Of a DNA stretch of 64,000 bases, positions 34,065 through 41,299 are shown piece by piece. The DNA comes from Pseudaminobacter soli (ex Li et al. 2025). GTDB taxonomy: Bacteria > Pseudomonadota > Alphaproteobacteria > Rhizobiales > Rhizobiaceae. The notes below the pieces were generated by a model. The model ran no database searches. It saw only the letters and a list, made by a program, of their open reading frames with translations, and was not told the DNA's origin. The translations under genes and the position numbers were made by a program. The stretch's first letter is position 1, and the number at the start of each line of letters is the position of its first letter. The DNA lies in assembly GCF_029892515.1 (NCBI RefSeq), contig NZ_JARXVF010000003.1, positions 310,001-374,000 on the forward strand, written 5' to 3'.

Positions 34065-34670
34065 CTAATAGACCGGCGGCGAGATCACCCAGATCACGAC
34101 CGCTGGTTCTTCTCCTGGGTTCTTCCACCGGAACGGCTTGCCGCCGAACCGGAAACTGTCGCCTTCGGCAAGGTGATGCCACGCGCCATCGATCTCGATG
34201 TCGAAGTGGCCGGACACAACATAGCCTGCTTCCTCGGTCGGCCGGTTGGCGGGCGTCTTCAGCTCCGCTCCCGGCGCGAATTCCGAGCGCAGCATCTCGA
34301 AGCTGCCGCCAAGGTCTGGCGAGAGAAGCTCTTCGACCAGGCCGGTATCGCTTGTGCCGAGCGAGCGGCGCTGGCCGGCGCGCACGACCACGCCGCGCTC
34401 GGCCTCGTCCTGCACGTCATGGCCAAAGAAGAGGCTGAGCGAGACGCCGAACAATTCGGCAAAGGCGCGCAGATCGGTGATCGAGGGCGTGGAAAGCCCG
34501 CGCTCGACCTGGCTCAGCCAGCCCACGGAGCGGCCGAGCGACTGCGCCACTTCCGAAAGCGTCAGCCCGCGCGTCTTGCGCAGCGCACGCAGATCCCGCG
34601 CCAGAAGCGCGTTTGCGCTGCCTTCTGGTGGGATTTCGGGCGCTGCGTGGCGGGCTTTTTGGGCCGGCAT
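34065..34670 (-). CDS. XRE-family regulator with C-terminal cupin domain
   Basis: Transcriptional regulator of 201 residues. A helix-turn-helix of the Cro/XRE type lies at about residues 28-82 (LRKTRGLTLSEVAQSLGRSVGWLSQVERGLSTPSI). A linker and a cupin domain follow at about 125-195 (TEEAGYVVSGHFDIEIDGAWHHLAEGDSFRFGGKPFRWKN), which binds the effector. Regulators of this build control catabolic operons for amines and amino acids, such as PuuR. It heads the DMGDH operon on the same strand and is divergent from a nitroreductase gene; the shared gap contains repeated TTTCAC/GTGAAA half-sites. The ligand is probably a methylated amine, by inference. Confidence 0.88.
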   Translation of the reverse strand: MPAQKARHAAPEIPPEGSANALLARDLRALRKTRGLTLSEVAQSLGRSVGWLSQVERGLSTPSITDLRAFAELFGVSLSLFFGHDVQDEAERGVVVRAGQRRSLGTSDTGLVEELLSPDLGGSFEMLRSEFAPGAELKTPANRPTEEAGYVVSGHFDIEIDGAWHHLAEGDSFRFGGKPFRWKNPGEEPAVVIWVISPPVY

Positions 34671-34685
34671 GAAAATTCCTCCGTA

Positions 34686-34732
34686 TTTTTCACCAGATGA
34701 CAGTTTCGTGAAAAATTCAAGGGGAATTTCAC
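34686..34732. promoter_or_regulatory. Repeated TTTCAC/GTGAAA half-sites, likely XRE operator
   Basis: Three copies of a 6-base half-site occur within 47 bases just upstream of the cupin regulator: TTTTTCAC (34686-34693), GTGAAAAATTC (34708-34718, inverted) and GAATTTCAC (34724-34732). They form two overlapping palindromes. This suits cooperative binding by a dimeric XRE regulator that controls itself and perhaps the divergent nitroreductase. Confidence 0.55.
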
Positions 34733-34840
34733 GATATGAAGCTATTGCTTGCGATAGTTGGGAGGCTGGTGCAAATGCTGGTGAAACCGGGGGTGATCGG
34801 GGGATGATCCGGTTGCCACGGTATCGAGAAGGGACAGGTC

Positions 34841-35551
34841 ATGCTGGCACGCGGATCCGAGATCAACATGGACGATGTCACGCGCATCGTCGACGAAGCG
34901 ATCGAGTCGCGCCGCTCGGTGCGTGCCTTCCTGCCTACGCCGGTGGACGACGAGACCGTTCGCGAAATCCTCGAGGTTGCCGCGCGCGCGCCTTCGGGCA
35001 CCAACATGCAGCCCTGGAAGGTCTACGTCACCAAGGGCGAGACCAAGCAGCGCATTAGCGACGCTATCCTGAATTCCGGCATCCGCGCTGAAAAGGCGGT
35101 GTGGGACGAGTACAAATACTACCCCGACCAGTTCTTCGAGCCTTACCTGGCGCGCCGCCGCGCAAACGGTTTTGGCCTCTACACCGCGCTCGGTATCGGC
35201 CGGCGCGAAGTGGAGCGCATGCGCGCCCAGCACGACCGCAACTTCATCTTCTTCGACGCGCCGGTGGGGATGATCTTCACCATCGACCGCAGGCTCAACC
35301 AGGGCTCGTGGATCGACTACGGCATGTTCTTGCAGAACATCATGATCGCCGCGCGGGCGAGGGGGCTGCACACCTGCCCGCAGGCGGCGTTTGCGCCCTA
35401 TCACCAGCAGATCAGGCCGGTTCTGGACATTCCGGATGAGGAAATCGTCGTCTGCGGCATGGCGCTTGGCCATGAGGACACGACCAAGCCCGAAAGCACG
35501 TTCCGCACCGACCGTGCCCCGCAGGAAGAGTGGGTTACGTTCTGGAAATAG
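34841..35551 (+). CDS. Nitroreductase-family flavoprotein
   Basis: FMN-dependent oxidoreductase of the nitroreductase fold, 236 residues. The N-terminal block ESRRSVRAFLPTPVDDETVREIL is followed by the FMN site ARAPSGTNMQPWKVYV (about 48-63). The C-terminal half has GSWIDYGMFLQNIMIAARARGLHTCPQ and VVCGMALGHEDTTKP. The substrate is unknown. The gene is divergent from the cupin regulator and probably under its control. The ribosome site GGGACAGG precedes ATG 34841. It is convergent with the RidA gene (six-base gap). Confidence 0.87.
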   Translation: MLARGSEINMDDVTRIVDEAIESRRSVRAFLPTPVDDETVREILEVAARAPSGTNMQPWKVYVTKGETKQRISDAILNSGIRAEKAVWDEYKYYPDQFFEPYLARRRANGFGLYTALGIGRREVERMRAQHDRNFIFFDAPVGMIFTIDRRLNQGSWIDYGMFLQNIMIAARARGLHTCPQAAFAPYHQQIRPVLDIPDEEIVVCGMALGHEDTTKPESTFRTDRAPQEEWVTFWK

Positions 35552-35557
35552 GTCTGC

Positions 35558-35950
35558 TCAGCGCGGCTTTCCGATATAGGCGCAGCATTCGAGTTCCACC
35601 TGCGCGCCGAGCGCCAGGCCGTTCGCGCCGAATGCCGAGCGCGCCGGCAGGCGGTCAGGGTCGAAATAGCTGACATAGACCTTGTTGAACTCGGCCCATT
35701 TCGACATGTCGGCCAGCATCACGGTGCATTTGAACACATCGGCGAAGCCGAGGCCGTTTTCCTTCAGCACCGCGCCGATGTTCTCCATCGTCTGGCGCGC
35801 TTCCGCTTCCATCCCGCCCGGAGCAAGTTCCAGCGTTCCGGGGCGGCTACCGAGCACGCCCGACAGATAGAGGACGTCGCCAACGCGCACCGCCTGGCTG
35901 AACGGCAGCCCGATTGCTTTGGCCTCAGGTGAATTGATGAATTCCATCAT
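35558..35950 (-). CDS. RidA-family protein in the sarcosine oxidase operon
   Basis: RidA/YjgF-family protein of 130 residues. Family blocks are FSQAVRVGDVLYLSGVLG (about 17-34), MENIGAVLKENGLGFADVFKCTVMLADMSKWAEFNKVY, and the C-terminal LPARSAFGANGLALGAQVELECCAYI. The Arg of PARSA is the active-site residue in deaminating members. It lies 36 bases after soxG on the same strand, so it is the last gene of the sarcosine oxidase operon, where it could hydrolyse reactive imine intermediates. This RidA is not closely similar to the one at 20338. Confidence 0.87.
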   Translation of the reverse strand: MMEFINSPEAKAIGLPFSQAVRVGDVLYLSGVLGSRPGTLELAPGGMEAEARQTMENIGAVLKENGLGFADVFKCTVMLADMSKWAEFNKVYVSYFDPDRLPARSAFGANGLALGAQVELECCAYIGKPR

Positions 35951-35986
35951 TTTCTTCTTTCTCGCGATGGTTGCCGGCGTCAGGGA

Positions 35987-36574
35987 CTACCGCACCTCGT
36001 AGCCCACCTCAGCCGATGCGTGGCAGAGCGCCGTCCAGAAACTGCGCGCGAAGGAGCGGAAGACGTAGAGGTCGAACTGCGTCGGGGCCGTGCGCTGGAC
36101 TTGCGCGAAGATGTCGTGATGCACCGTCGAGCGGCCGGCGCCGACCGGGAAGGCGGCTTGCGAAAAATCGATGGCGAAGAATTTTGCCAGCACCCATTCC
36201 GCCTTTGGGCCGGCGATGCGGATCGCCGTGCGGCCGTGCGACAGGTCGGTGACGGTGCCGACGGAAACATCGACTTCCTTGGCAAAAGCTTCGGACAACC
36301 CTTCCTTCTCGTCGACGACGAGGAACTTTCCGGGCGCGAAGCCGAAGGCTGTCTTGGCGTCGCCCGGCGCGCCGCCGCCCGCGCCATCCGGCAGCTTCAG
36401 GCCCGCCACCTTCTTGATGGCGGCAATGATGGCCTTTTCCTCGCCGGGCCAGGCCGCCAGCTGGACGATGGAGCCGGGCATCGTCTCGGACAGATAGACG
36501 CCGACGCCGCCCGAAAAATCGCCGTGCGAGCCGGGTTTCCACACGGGCTTCAGCGGGGATTCCTGCTCAACCAT
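35987..36574 (-). CDS. soxG: Sarcosine oxidase gamma subunit
   Basis: Small subunit of heterotetrameric sarcosine oxidase, 195 residues, cytoplasmic. Family features include VYLSETMPGSIVQLAAWPGEE, TVTDLSHGRTAIRIAGPKAEWVLAKFFAIDF (about 108-138), and the C-terminal QFDLYVFRSFARSFWTAL. The start at 36574 overlaps the soxA stop by eight bases. The gamma subunit stabilises the complex and contributes to tetrahydrofolate-linked chemistry. Gene order beta-delta-alpha-gamma matches the standard soxBDAG arrangement. Confidence 0.92.
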   Translation of the reverse strand: MVEQESPLKPVWKPGSHGDFSGGVGVYLSETMPGSIVQLAAWPGEEKAIIAAIKKVAGLKLPDGAGGGAPGDAKTAFGFAPGKFLVVDEKEGLSEAFAKEVDVSVGTVTDLSHGRTAIRIAGPKAEWVLAKFFAIDFSQAAFPVGAGRSTVHHDIFAQVQRTAPTQFDLYVFRSFARSFWTALCHASAEVGYEVR

Positions 36575-39560
36575 GCATGCGGCTCCCTTCCGGGTCATAG
36601 AAATGGTGGCTGACGATCTCGACCGGGCCAAAACGACTGCGCAGAGGATCGGAGACGAAGGCGCGGGTGCCGCGGCGGCTCTTGCCGTCCTTGACCAGCG
36701 CCAGCGCGATATATTTGCCGAGCGTCGGCGAATAGCACATTGCCGTGACATGGCCGATCGAGTCGCGCGGGCCGTCTTCGTGCAGCTCTTCTACGATATG
36801 CGCGCCGCCGTTCACCGGACGGTTGTCGAGCGGGACGATGCCGACGAGCTGCAGCCGGCCTTCGCCGGCAAGCCCTTCGCGGTCCATCATGGCCGAGCCG
36901 ACGAAGGGTTTTTTCTTCGACAGCATCCAGTCCAGATGCAGGTCGCGCGCGGTGGTGCGGCCGTCGATCTCCGCGCCGGTGACATGGCCCTTCTCGATGC
37001 GCATGGTGCCGAGCGCCTCGAGGCCGTAGGGCACGATGCCGAAGGCCTTGCCAGCCTTCATTAGCGCTTCCCACACATGGATGCCGTGGCCGGCGCCGCA
37101 ATAAACTTCGTAGGCCATTTCGCCCGAGAAGGAGAGCCGGCAAATCATCACCGGCGCGCTGTCGATCTCGCCATAGACGATGCCCATGAAGGGCAGCGTT
37201 TCGTTGTCCACCTTCGTGCCGGTCACGCAGGCCGCCAGCACGTCGCGCGACTTCGGACCGGCGATTGCAGCACCCGCCCACTGGTCGGTCACGGAGGTGA
37301 GTTGCACCTTGAGTTCCGGCCACACCACATCGAGCAGATATTCGAGATGCTGCATCACCTTGCCGGCATTGGCCGTGGTGGTGGTCATCAGGAAATCATG
37401 CTGGCCCAGCCGCCAGGTCGTGCCGTCGTCGAGGACGAGGCCGTCCTCGCGCAGCATCAGGCCATAGCGGGCCTTCCCGACCGCCAGTGTGGAGAACATG
37501 TTGGTGTAGACGCGGTCGAGGAATTCGCCCGCATCCGGACCCTGCACGGCGATCTTGCCGAGCGTGGAGACGTCGACGAGCCCGACGCCCTCGCGCGTGG
37601 TTTTCGTCTCGCGCACATAAGCCTGCTCCACCGTCTCGCCCGGCAGAGCGTAGATCATCGGCCGGTGCCAGAGGCCGGCGCCATACATGGTTGCGCCGTT
37701 TTCGAGGTGCCAGTCGTGCATGGGCGTCAACCGGTCGGGCCGGATGTCGCCGTAGCGTTCGGCTGCCAGCGAACCCACCGAAACGGGCGCGAAGGGCGGC
37801 CGGAAACGCGTGGTCCCGACTTCCGGAATCTGCTTGCCGAGCGCGTCGGCCATGATGGCAAGGCCCGGCACGTTGGAGTTTTTGCCCTGATCGGTCGCCA
37901 TGCCGAGCGTGGTGTAGCGCTTCAGGTGCTCGACGGAGACAAAACCTTCCTGACGGGCAAGGCGCACGTCGTCGGCCGTCACGTCATGCTGGTGGTCGAC
38001 GAAGGCCTTGCCCCTGGCCTTGATTTCCAGGACGGGGGCCGGCTTCGGGTCCAGATCGTCGTCATCGACCGCCGGCAGTTCGATATCGGTGGCCGGAGCG
38101 CCCGCCGCCTTCAAGCCTGCGGCATGGCCCTCGGCCAAGGTTTTGGCGGTGGCGAAGCTGCCGTTGAAGCTGCCTGCGCCGACCCAGTTCTGCGTCGCCT
38201 GCGGCGGCATGAAGGCCTGCAACTCGTCGCTCCAGGCCGGATTGAGGCCAGCCTGACTGGCGAGATGGATCGTCGGCGACCAGCCGCCGGACATCAGCAG
38301 TGAATCGGCCGGAATATTGCGCGGATCGTCCGATAGCACGCCGGTCCGGTCATCGAAGCGCTGCACCTTGATGCCGGTAAGCTGCTTGCCGCCTTCGGTG
38401 CCGATCACCGCATGACCGGTCAAATGCGCGCCACCGACCTTGCCGGCGATCTCGCGGGCGGCAGGAGAGATCTTTTCGCGCACGTCGACAATCGCCGCGA
38501 TCTCGCCGCCGGCCTTTTTCAGGGCCAGGGCTGCGCGATAGGCGCTGTCATTGTTGGTGAAGATCGCGACCTTGCGGCCCGGCAGTACGCCATACTGGTT
38601 GACGTAGCGCTCGGTGGCACTGGCCAGCATGATGCCCGGCCGATCGTTGCCGGGGAACACAAGCGGCCGCTCCAGCGCGCCGGTGGCCAGCACGACGGCT
38701 CCGGTGCGGATCGTCCACTGGCGGTGGCGCGGCTCGCCCTTGGCGGGCGCCAGCTTGTGGTCAGCCACGCGCTCAAGTGCTGCCAGCGTGTTGCTGTCGT
38801 AATAGCCCCAGACCGTGGTGCGCGGCAGCACGCGGACATTTTCGCGGCCCTTAAGTTCGCGCACCATTTCCGCGGCCCAGTCAGCGGCAGCCATGCCGTC
38901 GATGGTCTCGTCCGACCAGTTGGCCGAGCCGCCCGGATTGGCGTCGAGATCGGCCAGGATGACGCGGACGCCCTTGTCGGCGGCGGCCTTCGCCGCCATC
39001 AGCCCGGCGGGGCCTGCGCCCACCACCAGCACGTCGCAGAAGGCGTTCATGCGCTCGTAGCGCGACGGATCGCGCTCGGTGCCGGCGCGGCCGAGGCCGG
39101 CGGCGCGGCGAATGAAGTGTTCGCAGAACATCCAGAAGCGAGTACCCTTCAGCGGACCGATCACCGGTCCCATGAAGGTCTTGTAATAGAAGCCCGCGCC
39201 CAGCAGCTTGCCGCCCAGCTGGTTGATCGCGCCGACATCATAGTCGAGCGAGGGAAACCGGTTCTGGCTTTCGACGACCAGCCCGTCATAGATCTCCAGC
39301 ATCGTGGCCGGAATGTTGGGCTCGCGCACGGCGCCGCTCAGTACGGTCACCAGCGCGTTCGGCTCCTCCACGCCCGCCGTCAGCACACCGCGCGGCCGGT
39401 GGTATTTGAACGAGCGGCCGAAGAGCGTGACGCCATTGGCCAGCAGCGCCGAGGCCAGTGTGTCGCCGGCGTGGCCGGTGTAGGGCCGACCGTCGAAGGT
39501 GAAGCGGATTGTGCGCAGACGGTCGATTCGTCCGCCGGATACGGCGCGGCGCGGGCTCAT
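36567..39560 (-). CDS. soxA: Sarcosine oxidase alpha subunit
   Basis: Large subunit of heterotetrameric sarcosine oxidase, 997 residues. It converts sarcosine to glycine and feeds 5,10-methylene-THF. Domains in order: an N-terminal ferredoxin-like fold (about 15-100, FTFDGRPYTGHAGDTLASALLANG), an NAD-binding FAD/NAD domain with VLVVGAGPAGLMAAKAAADKG (about 177-197), and a second nucleotide motif near VAIFTNNDSAYRAAL. A C-terminal GcvT aminomethyltransferase module starts at about residue 620 and contains FSGEMAYEVYCGAGHGIHVW. It overlaps both soxD (four bases) and soxG. Not related to the sulfur-oxidation protein of the same name. Confidence 0.95.
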   Translation of the reverse strand: MSPRRAVSGGRIDRLRTIRFTFDGRPYTGHAGDTLASALLANGVTLFGRSFKYHRPRGVLTAGVEEPNALVTVLSGAVREPNIPATMLEIYDGLVVESQNRFPSLDYDVGAINQLGGKLLGAGFYYKTFMGPVIGPLKGTRFWMFCEHFIRRAAGLGRAGTERDPSRYERMNAFCDVLVVGAGPAGLMAAKAAADKGVRVILADLDANPGGSANWSDETIDGMAAADWAAEMVRELKGRENVRVLPRTTVWGYYDSNTLAALERVADHKLAPAKGEPRHRQWTIRTGAVVLATGALERPLVFPGNDRPGIMLASATERYVNQYGVLPGRKVAIFTNNDSAYRAALALKKAGGEIAAIVDVREKISPAAREIAGKVGGAHLTGHAVIGTEGGKQLTGIKVQRFDDRTGVLSDDPRNIPADSLLMSGGWSPTIHLASQAGLNPAWSDELQAFMPPQATQNWVGAGSFNGSFATAKTLAEGHAAGLKAAGAPATDIELPAVDDDDLDPKPAPVLEIKARGKAFVDHQHDVTADDVRLARQEGFVSVEHLKRYTTLGMATDQGKNSNVPGLAIMADALGKQIPEVGTTRFRPPFAPVSVGSLAAERYGDIRPDRLTPMHDWHLENGATMYGAGLWHRPMIYALPGETVEQAYVRETKTTREGVGLVDVSTLGKIAVQGPDAGEFLDRVYTNMFSTLAVGKARYGLMLREDGLVLDDGTTWRLGQHDFLMTTTTANAGKVMQHLEYLLDVVWPELKVQLTSVTDQWAGAAIAGPKSRDVLAACVTGTKVDNETLPFMGIVYGEIDSAPVMICRLSFSGEMAYEVYCGAGHGIHVWEALMKAGKAFGIVPYGLEALGTMRIEKGHVTGAEIDGRTTARDLHLDWMLSKKKPFVGSAMMDREGLAGEGRLQLVGIVPLDNRPVNGGAHIVEELHEDGPRDSIGHVTAMCYSPTLGKYIALALVKDGKSRRGTRAFVSDPLRSRFGPVEIVSHHFYDPEGSRMHG

Positions 39561-39859
39561 GCCTGGGCTCCCGTCTTGCGGTGGCCGTCCGACTTGCGAT
39601 GCCCGGCGTCGCGCGCGAAGCCGACGCTGGAGATTACATGCGTCAGCGTGTTGCGCGTCACCTTGAGATGCGCGCGGCAGCCGCCGGAGTGCTGCCAGAA
39701 TTCATGATGCTCGCCGCGCGGGTTCAGCCGGTCATAGACATAGGCGTTCCATGCCTCCTGGTCGGTCGAGGCGGGATCGGGGCGCGTGCGGTTGCCGTCG
39801 CCCTGATAGGTGTATTCGGAGACGTCGCGCGGGCCGCAATAGGGGCAGGTGATCAGCAT
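39557..39859 (-). CDS. soxD: Sarcosine oxidase delta subunit
   Basis: Zinc-binding subunit of heterotetrameric sarcosine oxidase, 100 residues. The zinc ligands are in CPYCGPRDVSEY (Cys5 and Cys8) and, further on, in the EFWQHSGGCRAHLKV segment (His and Cys near residues 57-61). The overlap with the soxA start is four bases. The C-terminal tail is basic and His-rich (HRKSDGHRKTG) as in other members. Confidence 0.93.
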   Translation of the reverse strand: MLITCPYCGPRDVSEYTYQGDGNRTRPDPASTDQEAWNAYVYDRLNPRGEHHEFWQHSGGCRAHLKVTRNTLTHVISSVGFARDAGHRKSDGHRKTGAQA

Positions 39860-39871
39860 CGGTGTATCCGC

Positions 39872-41131
39872 TCAGTGCAGGCGAGGGGTCGAACCCTGGC
39901 CCTTGTCGTCGATGATGGCGCCGCGGTGGAAGCGGTCGAGCGTGAAGGGCGCGTTGATCGGGTGCGGCTCGTCCTTGGCGATGGTGTAGGCAAAGCACCA
40001 GCCGGAGGCAGGCGTTGCCTTGAAGCCGCCGTAGCACCAGCCGCAGTTCAGATACATGCCGGGCAGGGGGCCGGTGGTGATGATCGGCGAGCCGTCCATC
40101 GACATGTCGCAGAGGCCGCCCCACGAACGCAGCACGCGCACGCGGGCGAGGCTGGGGAAGAGCGCCAGCATCTCGCTGTTCACTTCCTCGACGATGGGCA
40201 GGTTGCCGCGCTGGGCGTAGCTGTTATAGCCGTCGAGGTCGCCGCCATAGATCAGGCCGCCCTTGTCGGACTGGCCGACATAGAAGTGGCCCATGCCGAA
40301 GGTCACGACCGTATCGAGGAACGGCTTGAGCGACTCCGACACAAAGGCCTGCAGAACGTGGCTTTCGATCGGCAGTCTGTCGATGCCTGCCATGTTCATG
40401 ACGTGGCCAGTGGAGCCGGCGACGGCAACGGCCACCTTCTTCGCGCGGATTTCGCCACGCGTGGTGGTGACGCCGACCACTTGGTCTCCATCCTTGATGA
40501 AGCCGGTAACTTCGCAGTTCTCCAGAATGTCGACGCCGCGCCGGTCGGCGCCCCGCGCATAGCCCCAGGCCACTGCGTCGTGGCGGGCGGTGCCCGCGCG
40601 CCATTGCATCAGGCCGCCGATGATCGGGAAGCGGGCCGAGCCCGATGCGTCGATGCCGGGCATCAGCCGCTCGATCTCGGTCGGCGTCATCAGCACGGAG
40701 TCGGCGCCCGAATGGATGATGGCGTTGCCACGACGAGCATAGTCGTCGAGCTGGGCAGGGGTGTGCGCGAGGTTCAGCACGCCGCGCTGCGAGAACATGA
40801 CGTTGTAGTTGAGGTCGTGGGAGAGGTTCTCCCACATCTTCATCGAATGCTCGTAAAGGCGGATGTTTTCCGGCAGGAGATAGTTGGAGCGCACGGCGGT
40901 GGTGTTGCGCCCGACATTGCCGGAACCGAGATAGCCCTTCTCCAGCACCGCGACATTGGTGATGCCGTGTTCCTTGGCGAGATAGTAGGCCGTCGAGAGC
41001 CCATGCCCGCCGCCGCCGATCACGATCACGTCGTAGGAGGGTTTGGGCTCCGGCTTGCGCCAGGCAGGCTTCCAGTCGCGATTTCCAGAGAACGCGTTCT
41101 TTAGAAGCGAGAAGACCGAATATTCCGCCAT
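39872..41131 (-). CDS. soxB: Sarcosine oxidase beta subunit
   Basis: Subunit that binds sarcosine and flavins in heterotetrameric sarcosine oxidase, 419 residues. The FAD motif YDVIVIGGGGHGLSTAYYLAKEHG lies at about residues 33-56, with GYLGSGNVGRNTTAVRSNYLL just after it, as usual for SoxB. The segment SMDGSPIITTGPLPGMYLNCGWCYGGFKATPASG near the C-terminus is also typical. It is the first gene of the sox operon; 168 bases separate it from the divergent mechanosensitive channel gene. No GTCGCAAA box was seen upstream of it. Confidence 0.95.
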   Translation of the reverse strand: MAEYSVFSLLKNAFSGNRDWKPAWRKPEPKPSYDVIVIGGGGHGLSTAYYLAKEHGITNVAVLEKGYLGSGNVGRNTTAVRSNYLLPENIRLYEHSMKMWENLSHDLNYNVMFSQRGVLNLAHTPAQLDDYARRGNAIIHSGADSVLMTPTEIERLMPGIDASGSARFPIIGGLMQWRAGTARHDAVAWGYARGADRRGVDILENCEVTGFIKDGDQVVGVTTTRGEIRAKKVAVAVAGSTGHVMNMAGIDRLPIESHVLQAFVSESLKPFLDTVVTFGMGHFYVGQSDKGGLIYGGDLDGYNSYAQRGNLPIVEEVNSEMLALFPSLARVRVLRSWGGLCDMSMDGSPIITTGPLPGMYLNCGWCYGGFKATPASGWCFAYTIAKDEPHPINAPFTLDRFHRGAIIDDKGQGSTPRLH

Positions 41132-41299
41132 TATTCCATGTCATCCGGTTTGGTGGATGACGCAACCTATCGCGCAGGCGCCTCGGCCAGCGCGAGGAAA
41201 GCGCCATTACCTTTCGTATGGCCGACTTCGTGGGCGATCAAGCAGCTTGCCCCGTTGTCCCGCCGTCTTTATCACTGTGCCTCGTTCGGAAACCGGTAG

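Noticed and set aside
36567-41131. Sulfur-oxidation sox genes
   Set aside because: The names coincide, but sequences are subunits of heterotetrameric sarcosine oxidase (FAD, ferredoxin-like fold, GcvT, zinc subunit), not SoxA/B thiosulfate-oxidation proteins.
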